From the NCBI GenBank assembly GCA_001303585.1, contig LJTT01000012.1, positions 1-64,000 on the forward strand: a stretch of 64,000 nucleotides of DNA, in the 5' to 3' direction. Positions within the stretch are counted from its first letter, which is position 1. The number at the start of each line of letters is the position of its first letter. Shown piece after piece: positions 51,643 to 59,303 of the stretch. The stretch is from Betaproteobacteria bacterium SG8_41. Lineage in GTDB: Bacteria; Pseudomonadota; Gammaproteobacteria; Burkholderiales; SG8-41. Both the position numbers and the translations under genes were made by a program. The notes below the pieces were generated by a model. It ran no database searches. It had not been told where the DNA came from and saw nothing but the letters and a program-made list of their open reading frames with translations.

Positions 51643-52521
51643 CTAGCGCAGGCGCGCGGAGACCCCCGTGACCATCTCGTTGAGCGAGCCGAATACCGTG
51701 ACGCCAGCAGCTTCGAGCGCCGCGCGCTTCGCGGCGAAGGTGCCGTGCGCGCCGTGGACAAGGGCGCCGGCATGGCCCATGGTGACGCCTTCCGGCGCGC
51801 TTCTGCCGGCGATCAGAGCGAAAACGGGCTTGTTGAATCGCCGTGCGGTGAGCGCGGCGGCGAACTCCTCTTCATCGCTGCCGCCGATCTCGCCGATGAT
51901 GAGCACGCCCTTGGTCTTTTCATCGTCGGCGTAGAAGGGCACCAGATCGGCGAAGCGCGTGCCCTTGACCGGGTCGCCGCCTACACCGACCCAGACCGAC
52001 GTGCCGACCCCTTTCTGCGCGAGCCGGTAGCCCGACTCGTAGGAGAGGGTGCCGGACTTTGACATCAGGCCGAGTTGGCCCGGCTTGAGTGAATCATCCG
52101 GCAGGAATCCGAGTTTTGTCTCGCCCGCCACGGCCATCCCGGGAGAGGACGCTCCAATCCAGATCGCGCCCGCTGCGCGCACCGCCTCGCGCACCTTGAG
52201 CGCATCGTGTACCGGCATTCCCTCAGTGGGCGTCACCAGGTAGCGAATGCCGGCGTCCAGTGCTTCCTCCATCGCGCCCAGCAACTGCATCGCACCCACG
52301 AAGAGGACGCTGGCCGTCGCGCCAGTCGCGAGGACCGCTTGCCGGCAAGCGGCGAATACAGGCACGTCGTCAATGTCTTTCGTTGTTCCGCTCGGCGACA
52401 CGCCGCCGACGATGCGGGTCCCATAACGCTTCATGAGCGCCGCGTGCAGGCGCCCGGTGCGCCCGGTGATTCCTTGCACGATCACCGGGGTGCTTCTATC
52501 GACGCGGGGATTGATGCTCAT
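51643..52521 (-). CDS. sucD: Succinyl-CoA synthetase alpha-type subunit
   Basis: 292 residues. CoA-binding and ligase domains: VQGITGRTGRLHAALMKRYG, GGVSPSGT, TPTEGMPVHDALKV, SGTLSYESGYRLAQKG, GEIGGSDEEEFAAAL and phospho-His in VTMGHAGALVHG (about 247). A full-length, canonical alpha subunit that with SucC forms acyl-CoA from a dicarboxylate plus ATP or GTP. No sucAB or TCA genes are adjacent, so this is probably a dedicated ligase for a pathway acid (itaconate, malate or similar); the symbol is by family. Confidence 0.9.
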   Translation of the reverse strand: MSINPRVDRSTPVIVQGITGRTGRLHAALMKRYGTRIVGGVSPSGTTKDIDDVPVFAACRQAVLATGATASVLFVGAMQLLGAMEEALDAGIRYLVTPTEGMPVHDALKVREAVRAAGAIWIGASSPGMAVAGETKLGFLPDDSLKPGQLGLMSKSGTLSYESGYRLAQKGVGTSVWVGVGGDPVKGTRFADLVPFYADDEKTKGVLIIGEIGGSDEEEFAAALTARRFNKPVFALIAGRSAPEGVTMGHAGALVHGAHGTFAAKRAALEAAGVTVFGSLNEMVTGVSARLR

Positions 52522-52544
52522 TCAGTTTCGCTTCGCTCATAACA

Positions 52545-52650
52545 AATGATGAAAAATGGTGATGAATATCAGTGATGAGAAATAGTGATAGGAGCTGTTC
52601 GCATCGCCGCTTATCACCAGTAATCATCACCACTACTCATCACCATTTGT
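52545..52650. repeat. 13-bp unit dyad minisatellite between sucC and sucD
   Basis: Left arm AATGATGAAAAATGGTGATG and AATATCAGTGATGAGAAATAG (52545-52590). Right arm TTATCACCAGTAATCATCACC then ACTACTCATCACCATTTG (52611-52649). The loop is about 20 bases. The right arm touches the sucC stop codon. Confidence 0.85.
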
Positions 52651-53789
52651 CAGCGTCGCGAGAGGTGCTTGCGTACCTCCGCCAGCGCGGCATCCAGATC
52701 AGTATGGAGGGCGATGCCCGCTGCCGATAGCGTTGCGCGCGCTGCGGGCAGGCCGTTGCCGACGAGGCGTGCAACGACCGGTACCTTGAGCGCCGGTGCC
52801 TCGGCGAGAGCGGCCACAAGCAGCCTGGAAAATTCGGCAAGGTCGGTGATGCCGGCGAAGATGTTGACCAGCACCACGCGAATGTTGCGCCCTTCGGCGA
52901 TCCAGTTGAGAACCTGCACGAGGCGTGCAGTCTCTCCGCGCAAGCCGCCGGTCCGGATGTCGAGGAAGTTGTATGGCTTGAGCCCTGCCTCACGCAATTC
53001 GTCGATGAGCATCATGGAAAGACCGGCGCCCGTGGTGAGCAGGCCGATTTCCCCACTGGGATCGACGACGACATAGTCAAAACCGTGTTGAAGCTTGAGC
53101 GCCGTCTCCGGATAGGCGGCGGCGCGGCGCTCCAGGAGCGCGCGCACGATGGGCTGGCGTGCCAGCGCGTTGTCATCGGTGACGAGCTTGGCATCCCCTG
53201 CGACCCAGCTTCCGTCGGCAAGCACGAACAGGGGGTTGATTTCGAGCAGCAAAGCCTCCAGTGCCAGGAATGCGTGCACGACACGCTCTCCGGCGGCGCC
53301 GACCGCGGCCCGCAAGCTATCCGGCAGAGCGGCAGCGAGACGCCGGATACAGGCGGTCAGCTGCTCTGCATCCGCAGGCGCCGAGTCCGTGTAGAGGTCC
53401 TCGCGCGCAACCTGCTCGATGTCCATGCCCCCGTGCGCCGAAACCATCACGCGCACCTGCGCAGTGGCGGAATCGAGAAGGAGGCTCAGATAGGCCTCCT
53501 TCGCGCCGCTCACGGCCTTTTCAATGCGGACCGCGCCAACGGGATGGCCTCTGGCGGTGGAACCAATGATTGCCGCGGCGAGCGTTTGCACCTCGGAGAG
53601 GGTCGCAGCCTTGCGAATGAGTCCCGCCTTGCCGCGACTGCCGGCGGCGATCTGGCCTTTCACGATCCAGGGCGCAGCGGGAAGGACGGCGGATTTCAGG
53701 GCACTGGCATCTTCGAGGAGGATGCCGGCGGGAGAGGGAATCCCGTGCGCTGACAGAAGGCGCTTGGCGTCGTGCTCTAGCAGAAACAT
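52650..53789 (-). CDS. sucC: Succinyl-CoA synthetase beta-type subunit
   Basis: 379 residues. ATP-grasp N-terminal domain (LEHDAKRLLSAHGIPSPAG, PWIVKGQIAAGSRGKAG, LLLEINPLFVLADG, WVAGDAKLVTDDNA) and CoA-ligase C-terminal domain (VDPSGEIGLLTTGAGLSMMLID, NFLDIRTGGLRGE, RVVLVNIFAGITD). NIFAGITD replaces NIFGGI-R/K of housekeeping SucC. The GG to AG change and the relatively short length fit a divergent acyl-CoA ligase and not the TCA enzyme. Partner of the SucD-type subunit downstream. Confidence 0.9.
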   Translation of the reverse strand: MFLLEHDAKRLLSAHGIPSPAGILLEDASALKSAVLPAAPWIVKGQIAAGSRGKAGLIRKAATLSEVQTLAAAIIGSTARGHPVGAVRIEKAVSGAKEAYLSLLLDSATAQVRVMVSAHGGMDIEQVAREDLYTDSAPADAEQLTACIRRLAAALPDSLRAAVGAAGERVVHAFLALEALLLEINPLFVLADGSWVAGDAKLVTDDNALARQPIVRALLERRAAAYPETALKLQHGFDYVVVDPSGEIGLLTTGAGLSMMLIDELREAGLKPYNFLDIRTGGLRGETARLVQVLNWIAEGRNIRVVLVNIFAGITDLAEFSRLLVAALAEAPALKVPVVARLVGNGLPAARATLSAAGIALHTDLDAALAEVRKHLSRR

Positions 53790-53805
53790 ATTATTCAGCG
53801 TGATC

Positions 53806-53917
53806 TGTGACCCGTAACCGGTGACCAGAGAACTGCGAGCGTCCGGTCGTCGTCATATCACTGGTCACTGGTCACTGGTCACTGGTCACTGGTCACTGGT
53901 CACTGGTCACTGGTTAC
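53806..53917. repeat. Heptamer dyad with seven perfect TGGTCAC units
   Basis: Left arm GTGACCCGTAACCGGTGACC (53807-53826). The loop is about 35 bases. Right arm: seven perfect tandem TGGTCAC (53862-53910) plus TGGTTAC (53911-53917). The TAA stop of the enoyl-CoA hydratase gene lies inside that last unit (53914-53916). Confidence 0.9.
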
Positions 53918-54711
53918 CGATCAACGCGTTTCTTGCGCTCGAGAAACGCAGTCATGAGCCGTTTAGGCTCGTCGGTCCTGCGTGCCTCGACGCACGCGTG
54001 GATGCCGGCCTGGACTGCTTTCTCGATGGAGAGACGCTCCCAGTCGCGCACCAGCGCTTTCTGCAGACGGATGGCGCGCGGCCCGCCAGCGAGAATCGAG
54101 GCGACCCATTGCTCGACTGCGACGTCGAGCATGTCCGGCTCGACGAGCTTTTCGAGAAATCCGATGCGGTGGGCTTCCAAAGCCTCGATGTGATCTCCGG
54201 TGTAGACCAGCTCGCGAGTCTTGCCCCACCCTATGAGCTGAGGAAGGAGGCAGGCTTCCATGCCGGAGGGAATGCCAAAGCGCACCTCGGGCATGCCGAA
54301 TTTCGCGTGAGTCACGCCGACACGCAGATCGCAGGAGGCGGCAATTTCCATTCCTGCGCCGAAACAGTAACCATTAATGCGCGCGATAACCGGGACGGGC
54401 AGAGCGCGGATCGCGGCGCACGCGCGATGGGTCCATGTATGCTCTGTTCTGGCCCCGGCGCGATCAAGATCCTTCATTTCGGCGAGGTCAGCGCCGGCAA
54501 TGAACGAGCGCATCCCGGCGCCGGTGAGGATAACAACACGCACGAGCGGGTCTCTGCCGATCTTGCGGAAGGCCGCGGCGAGCTGCCGCTTGCCGGGGAT
54601 GCCAAGCACGTTTCGCCGCTCGGGGTTGTTGACCGTGACCTGGACGACCCGGCCGGTTGTGCCCCGCTCGGCAGTTTGAACGAGTAATAGAGGATCTTTA
54701 CCAGTACGCAT
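53914..54711 (-). CDS. Enoyl-CoA hydratase/isomerase
   Basis: 265 residues. Crotonase fold with both catalytic Glu: GAGMEIAASCDLRVG and FGMPEVRFGIPSGMEA. Oxyanion loops are in FIAGADLAEMKD and NGYCFGAGM. The loop after the second Glu (IPSGMEACLLP) departs from the usual PGAGGTQRL. Hydrates a 2-enoyl-CoA. Its position beside the SucCD-type ligase suggests ligase then hydratase acting on the same thioester. No clear ribosome site. The stop codon lies in a tandem repeat. Confidence 0.9.
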   Translation of the reverse strand: MRTGKDPLLLVQTAERGTTGRVVQVTVNNPERRNVLGIPGKRQLAAAFRKIGRDPLVRVVILTGAGMRSFIAGADLAEMKDLDRAGARTEHTWTHRACAAIRALPVPVIARINGYCFGAGMEIAASCDLRVGVTHAKFGMPEVRFGIPSGMEACLLPQLIGWGKTRELVYTGDHIEALEAHRIGFLEKLVEPDMLDVAVEQWVASILAGGPRAIRLQKALVRDWERLSIEKAVQAGIHACVEARRTDEPKRLMTAFLERKKRVDR

Positions 54712-54906
54712 GGACGGTCATGGCGGCAGCGCCAGCAGGACAAACGACGCTGCGGCGCGGTAGCATTGGCCGGCTAATGCTAGCAGGAGCCGGTGGCGGT
54801 CCCAAGAAGCCTCGTCCAGCATGCGGTCCACCGGTGATGACGCGGGCCCAGGTGTTGGTTATAGAATCCGCCTTGTGGTTCGACCCATGATACAGGGAGT
54901 CAGAAG

Positions 54907-55524
54907 ATGAAGCTGTATGGTTCACCGACGTCGCCCTACGCGCGCAAGACGCGGGTTCTTATCAAGGAAAAGAATCTGCCGGTCGAGTTCGTCGTCGAGG
55001 ATCCCTGGCCGGACGACAGCCCGATCATCGACAAGAACCCGCTGAGCAAGATCCCGGTCCTGGAGGTGGGGCCCGGCAACTACCTGTTCGAATCGGTTTT
55101 CGTCGCGCATTACCTGGACAACATCGACGGGCGACCGCTGCAGCCGAAGGACGCCGAGGGCTACTGGCATTCGCAATGGTGGCAGGCGCTCGGCAACGGT
55201 ATCATCGATTCGGTCATCGCCCGTATCCTCGAGACGCGGCGACCGCCCGAGAAGCAGTGGCCTGAAAAGATGGCGCGCGAGGAGCGGCGCGTGCAACGCG
55301 CGATCGATCTCGCGGAGCAGGTGTACCGGGGAAACCGCTTTCTGGTCGGGTACGCATTCACGATGGCCGACCTTGTCATGGGGGTTGCCCTGCAGTACGT
55401 GGACTTCCGCTACCCGCATGATTGGCGCACCTCCCATCCGAAGCTCGCGCGTTGGCACGCGAGCATCACTTCGCGCAGATCATTTGAGGAGACTCTGCCG
55501 CCCGGCTTCGTGAAGCCTGACTGA
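54907..55524 (+). CDS. Glutathione S-transferase family protein (GST 2)
   Basis: 205 residues; GGGAG upstream. N-terminal domain MKLYGSPTSPYARKTRVLIKE with the catalytic Ser region SPTSPYARK, cis-Pro loop LSKIPVLEV and glutathione-binding ESVFVAHYLD. C-terminal helical domain with FLVGYAFTMADLVMGVALQY. It matches the YfcF/YibF-like bacterial group. Divergent from the enoyl-CoA hydratase. Role in detoxification or isomerisation unknown. Confidence 0.9.
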   Translation: MKLYGSPTSPYARKTRVLIKEKNLPVEFVVEDPWPDDSPIIDKNPLSKIPVLEVGPGNYLFESVFVAHYLDNIDGRPLQPKDAEGYWHSQWWQALGNGIIDSVIARILETRRPPEKQWPEKMAREERRVQRAIDLAEQVYRGNRFLVGYAFTMADLVMGVALQYVDFRYPHDWRTSHPKLARWHASITSRRSFEETLPPGFVKPD

Positions 55525-55532
55525 TGGCGGAA

Positions 55533-55634
55533 ATGGTGATGAATAATGGTGATGACAGAGGGTGCAGAAACGGTGGTAGTAATCTCTCGCACTAACGCTT
55601 ATCACCAGTATTCATCACCATTGATCATCACCAG
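55533..55634. repeat. 13-bp unit dyad minisatellite
   Basis: Left arm ATGGTGATGAATAATGGTGA (55533-55552) and right arm TTATCACCAGTATTCATCACC plus ATTGATCATCACCAG (55599-55634), loop about 45 bases, between convergent GST 2 and the alpha/beta hydrolase. Confidence 0.8.
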
Positions 55635-55643
55635 TTGAGGCTT

Positions 55644-56456
55644 CTAGGCGCGCGAAGCCCTCTCTGTAAAATGCTTCTCCAGGAAAGAGAAGAGGAGGGG
55701 ATTGAATTCCCCGGGGTTTTCCGCCCAGGGGTAATGTCCCGCGCCGGACACGACGCCGAATTCGCATCCGTTGATCATATTCGCTACGCGTTTCATTCCG
55801 GCCGGATGGCCGACCTGGTCGACCTCCCCGGCCACTAGTAAGGTTGGCACGGACACGGCCTTGATCGCGCCGACCGCGTCGGCTTCGGGATAGGTCTGGA
55901 CCGCCTTCACTGCTGCCTTCACCGTGTCGGGCGGCGTGCGCGACGCCCAGAGGCGGACGAGATCGACTTCGGGTCCGCTCGACGTCGGACCGAGCATCGA
56001 GTTGACGACCATCATGTTGGCCGTGACCGGGTCAGTGCCGGGTGGAGGCGGTGCCGTGCGTTTGCGAACGAACTCCTCCTGCTCTTCCTTGGTGCGGTTG
56101 GCGAAATAGCCGATCGTCGAGCAGATCACGATGCCGTGCACGAGCTCGGGCACTTTCAGCCGGATGCGTGGCGTGATCTGTCCACCCATGCTGTGTCCGA
56201 AAAAGACATTGCGCTCGCTTCCCTGCGCCTTAACCAGTTGCGCAGCGGCCTCGGCAACGACATCGAAGCTGAAGTTACTTGGCAGCGGCGACAGGCCGTA
56301 TCCCGGCGCGTCCATTGCCACGACCCGGAAACCTCGCGTGACCAGCCGCTCGGTCACGTAACGCCAGTAATCTTTTGAGCCGTAGATCCCGTGCAGCAGG
56401 AATACCGTCACTTTGCCCGCGCCGGTTACCTGGTAGTCAGGCATTCTGGTTGGCAT
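55644..56456 (-). CDS. Alpha/beta hydrolase
   Basis: 270 residues with AGGAGAAAG upstream. Oxyanion loop LLHGIYGSKDYW, nucleophile elbow GHSMGGQI (Ser89), acid in VAGEVDQVG and His in GAGHYPWAENP, so a complete Ser-Asp-His triad. PGYGLSPLP marks the cap entry. Similar to meta-cleavage-product hydrolases and general esterases; the substrate is not specified by sequence. It reads toward GST 2. Confidence 0.88.
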   Translation of the reverse strand: MPTRMPDYQVTGAGKVTVFLLHGIYGSKDYWRYVTERLVTRGFRVVAMDAPGYGLSPLPSNFSFDVVAEAAAQLVKAQGSERNVFFGHSMGGQITPRIRLKVPELVHGIVICSTIGYFANRTKEEQEEFVRKRTAPPPPGTDPVTANMMVVNSMLGPTSSGPEVDLVRLWASRTPPDTVKAAVKAVQTYPEADAVGAIKAVSVPTLLVAGEVDQVGHPAGMKRVANMINGCEFGVVSGAGHYPWAENPGEFNPLLFSFLEKHFTERASRA

Positions 56457-56519
56457 GTTTTCTTTCTCCTGTCGGGACCACCCTGCGCGATGCTTTCACG
56501 GGCCTTCGCGACTGTCATA

Positions 56520-56611
56520 AGAGGTGATGAATGATGGTGATGAGAGATAGTGATGAAAAATGGTGACAGTAAAACCGGCATTAGAGGTTGTCGCGGGTAA
56601 TCATCACCATT
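56520..56611. repeat. 13-bp unit dyad minisatellite, short right arm
   Basis: Left arm of three to four units (AGGTGATGAATGATGGTGAT, GAGAGATAGTGATG, AAAAATGGTGAC; 56522-56567). Right arm AATCATCACCATTA (56599-56612) includes the stop codon of the small lipoprotein gene at 56610. Confidence 0.75.
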
Positions 56612-56789
56612 AACTCTTCTTGCGGAAGATGCAATTCTTGGCGTAGTCCGATGCCTCGTTGGCGGTCCAGTCGCCCTTCGGTTTCTCATCCAGCTTCTTG
56701 CACCACGCTTCGCTGCCCACCTCGGGCGCGCAGCCCAGCAAGCCGGCGAACCCTGCGATCGCCAAAGCAAAAAACAATGTACGCTTCAT
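56610..56789 (-). CDS. DUF3012-type small lipoprotein
   Basis: 59 residues from the ATG at 56789, set by GGAGG eight bases upstream. A longer frame in this phase is not needed. Lipoprotein signal with lipobox LLGCAPEVG (Cys20). The mature part carries the conserved GSEAWCKKLDEKPKGDW and ANEASDYAKNCIF of the DUF3012 family (two further Cys, 30 and 53). Function unknown; found in many marine and soil Proteobacteria. Its stop codon is inside a dyad repeat arm. Confidence 0.88.
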   Translation of the reverse strand: MKRTLFFALAIAGFAGLLGCAPEVGSEAWCKKLDEKPKGDWTANEASDYAKNCIFRKKS

Positions 56790-56814
56790 CCGTGCAACCT
56801 CCGTGCTAGTGCTT

Positions 56815-56865
56815 TCATTTCGTGAATCGTGAAACGTGAAACGTAAATCGTAAATCGTGTCTAGA
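56815..56865. repeat. GTGAATC/GTGAAAC/GTAAATC tandem units
   Basis: CGTGAATCGTGAAACGTGAA followed by ACGTAAATCGTAAATCG: five to six heptamers of the GATTCAC family, orientation GTGAATC, between the DUF3012 and aldehyde dehydrogenase genes. Confidence 0.75.
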
Positions 56866-56896
56866 TTCTCGCGGCGCCTCGGCAGTCCCAATGTTC

Positions 56897-58396
56897 TCAA
56901 CGGAGTATGAACGGATTGGGGACCTCGGTCGCGGTCGAAATCCACACGCTCTTCACCTGCATGTAGTCCTTGATCATTTCCTGCCCGCTTTCGCGGCCAA
57001 GCCCGCTTCGCTTGTAGCCACCAAAAGGCGAGAGATAGGAGACCGCGCGGTAGGTGTTCACCCACACGGTTCCGGCCTGCAACCGCTCCGAGAGCGTGAG
57101 CGCGCGGCGCATATTCTGCGTCCAGACCCCCGCGGCGAGACCGTAGACGACGTCGTTGCCGATGGCGACAGCCTCCTCCTCGTCTTCGAAAGGGATTACC
57201 GCGAGGACGGGTCCAAAGACTTCCTCCTGGGCGATGCGCATCGAGTTCTTCACGCCGGTGAAAACCGTTGGCTCGACGAACCAGCCGCTTCCGCACTCCG
57301 GACGGCTCGCGCGCGCGCCACCCAGTACCGGTTTTGCGCCCTCGCCCTTGGCGACGTCGATGTAATCGAGGATCTTCTTGAATTGCGGCGGGTTGGTAAC
57401 GGGCCCGACCTGCGTGTCGAGGCTCATCGGATCGCCCATCTTCGCTGTGCGTGCGAAGGCGACAAGCTTTTCAACAAACTCGTCGTGGATCGAGCGCTGC
57501 ACGAGAAGCCGGGAGCCGGCGATGCAGGTCTGGCCGGTCGCGGCAAAGATGCCGGAAACGACACCCTTGATTGCGTTTTCCATGTGCGCGTCGTCGAACA
57601 CGATGTTGGGCGACTTGCCGCCGAGCTCCATGCTCACGCGTTTGAGGCCCTTGGCGGCAGTTTGATAAATGAGCGTGCCGGTGCGGTCCGAGCCGGTGAA
57701 AGCGACCTTGGCCACGAGCGGATGTTCCACCAGCGGCATGCCGACATCGGCCCCGTAGCCGGTCACCACATTTACGACGCCCGGCGGAAAGCCCGCCTGC
57801 TCGATCAGCTTCATGAACTCGAGCGTCGAGGCCGAGGTGTACTCGGACGGTTTGAGCACGACCGTATTTCCGGCAGCGAGTGCCGGGGCGAGCTTCCAGG
57901 CGACCAGAAGCAGGGGAGAGTTCCAGGGAATGATTGCAGCCACAACCCCAAGCGGCTCATAGCGGGTGAAGTTGAACATGTCGGGCTTGTCGCTCGGGAT
58001 GACGTGTCCCTCGACTTTGTCCGCGAGTCCCCCGTAGTAGTAGTACCACTGCGCCATATAGGCCGTTTGCGCGCTCATCTCCGCGTAGAGTTTCCCGTTG
58101 TCGCGCACCTCCATCTCGGCGAGGAATTTTGATTGTTCCCCAATGAGATCGGCAAGCTTGCGCAGGAGCGCCCCGCGCCGCGATGGCGTAAGCTTGGGCC
58201 ATTCGCCCGAGGTAAAGGCCTTGTGAGCCGCCCTCACGGCACGATCCGCGTCCTGCCCATTGCCCTTGGGAACAAGGGCCCAGGGCTTTCCGGTGAAGGG
58301 ATTGTCGCTCTCGAATGTTTCGCCGGAGGCGGCATCTACCCATTCGCCTCCGATGAACATCTTGTACTTGGCCAGGGTGCTGGTCGGGGTATCCAT
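56897..58396 (-). CDS. Aldehyde dehydrogenase (NAD-dependent, class 1/2 type)
   Basis: 499 residues. Landmarks: IIPWNSPLLLVAWKLAPALAAG, VLKPSEYTSASTLEFMKLIEQAG, FTGSDRTGTLIYQTAAKG, base Glu in MELGGKSPN, nucleophile Cys in TGQTCIAGSRLLVQ (about 300) and C-terminal PFGGYKRSGLGRESG. Oxidises an aldehyde, perhaps one released by the split ThDP decarboxylase encoded upstream. N-terminal IGGEWVDAASG is standard. Full length. Confidence 0.92.
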   Translation of the reverse strand: MDTPTSTLAKYKMFIGGEWVDAASGETFESDNPFTGKPWALVPKGNGQDADRAVRAAHKAFTSGEWPKLTPSRRGALLRKLADLIGEQSKFLAEMEVRDNGKLYAEMSAQTAYMAQWYYYYGGLADKVEGHVIPSDKPDMFNFTRYEPLGVVAAIIPWNSPLLLVAWKLAPALAAGNTVVLKPSEYTSASTLEFMKLIEQAGFPPGVVNVVTGYGADVGMPLVEHPLVAKVAFTGSDRTGTLIYQTAAKGLKRVSMELGGKSPNIVFDDAHMENAIKGVVSGIFAATGQTCIAGSRLLVQRSIHDEFVEKLVAFARTAKMGDPMSLDTQVGPVTNPPQFKKILDYIDVAKGEGAKPVLGGARASRPECGSGWFVEPTVFTGVKNSMRIAQEEVFGPVLAVIPFEDEEEAVAIGNDVVYGLAAGVWTQNMRRALTLSERLQAGTVWVNTYRAVSYLSPFGGYKRSGLGRESGQEMIKDYMQVKSVWISTATEVPNPFILR

Positions 58397-58420
58397 CTAT
58401 TATCTCCGTCGCTTGAAAAG

Positions 58421-58520
58421 GGTGATGAGAGATGGTGATGAGAAATGGTGATGGGAAATGGTGATAAAAACCAATCGGTCCTCCATCACCAGTATTCATC
58501 ACCATTAATTAACACCATTC
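58421..58520. repeat. 13-bp unit dyad minisatellite, best preserved
   Basis: The left arm is GGTGATGAGAGAT, GGTGATGAGAAAT, GGTGATGGGAAAT, GGTGATAAAAACC (58421-58472): four 13-mers in exact register. Right arm ATCACCAGTATTC, ATCACCATTAATT, then AACACCATTC (58484-58519). The loop is about 12-20 bases. Confidence 0.9.
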
Positions 58521-58533
58521 TGCAGGCAATCGC

Positions 58534-59130
58534 TTAGGCGAAGGCTTTATCTCCCAAAAGTGCTTGGCGGAACCGATCCTTCAGCGCGGCGCCGTCGCGC
58601 AGCGGCAGCACCATCGGCGCGGGCTGGGTCGTGACCTTGATGGCGGCGAACACGGGCCCGGGTGCCCGGAAGAGGCGTGGAATCCACGTCTTGAGCTGCG
58701 CCGCGGTATAGACCGTGCCTGCCGTGCTGAAGCCCGACGCCTTTGCAACGCCGGCGAGCTCCACTCCGAGCCGCGTGTGCGTCAACTGCATTCCGGTCTC
58801 GCCGTAGCGCTCGTTGTCCATGACGATGACCGCAAGGTTGCGGGGTCGTTGCACGCCGATGGTCGCAAGCGACCCGAGGCCCATCAGCATTTCACCATCG
58901 CCGGTGATGACGAGGACGCGCCGTTTCGGCTGAGCGAGCGCGAGCCCGAGACCGATCATGGCGGCCCCGCCCATGCCGCCCCACAGGTAGAAGTTGAGCG
59001 GGCTGTCGTCTGCTGCGGCAATGTCCCAGCACGGCGCGCCCAGACCGGCCACCACGAGGGCGTCACCACGCACTTTGAGAATATCCGCGACGGCCTTGCG
59101 GCGGTTCAGCGTCGGCTCTCTATGTTTCAT
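58534..59130 (-). CDS. ThDP-binding subunit of a split decarboxylase (sulfopyruvate/phosphonopyruvate decarboxylase beta-like)
   Basis: 198 residues, PP-domain only. ThDP motif GDGEMLMGLGSLATIG ending with MDNERYGETGMQLTH (GDG...N). N-terminal GLGAPCWDIAAAD and LWGGMGGAAMIGLGLALAQPK. The size and split form match ComE-like beta subunits of sulfopyruvate decarboxylase and relatives, which decarboxylate a 3-substituted pyruvate to an aldehyde. The alpha subunit is encoded just upstream and an aldehyde dehydrogenase downstream, giving a coherent decarboxylase-then-dehydrogenase unit. Confidence 0.85.
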   Translation of the reverse strand: MKHREPTLNRRKAVADILKVRGDALVVAGLGAPCWDIAAADDSPLNFYLWGGMGGAAMIGLGLALAQPKRRVLVITGDGEMLMGLGSLATIGVQRPRNLAVIVMDNERYGETGMQLTHTRLGVELAGVAKASGFSTAGTVYTAAQLKTWIPRLFRAPGPVFAAIKVTTQPAPMVLPLRDGAALKDRFRQALLGDKAFA

Positions 59131-59188
59131 TCTTCACCCTCCGATAAATCCGATGGAAAGCCAGCGCAGCGCCCTCCCATATGACAGA

Positions 59189-59290
59189 AGTGATGATTAA
59201 TGGTGATGAATAGTGGTAATGAGTACTGGTGATAGGTGGTAATGCAGCAAGTCGTATCAACATTTCTCACCACCAGTGATCATCACGATC
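59189..59290. repeat. 13-bp unit dyad minisatellite between the ThDP subunits
   Basis: The left arm contains AGTGATGATTAATGGTGATG, AATAGTGGTAATG, AGTACTGGTGATAG (59189-59235) and the right arm CTCACCACCAGTGATCATCAC (59267-59287). Inside an operon. Confidence 0.75.
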
Positions 59291-59303
59291 TCTTGTTCAA
59301 TGG

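Noticed and set aside
56891-58132. 413-codon plus-strand frame opposite the aldehyde dehydrogenase
   Set aside because: Antisense shadow; the minus-strand gene has complete catalytic motifs.
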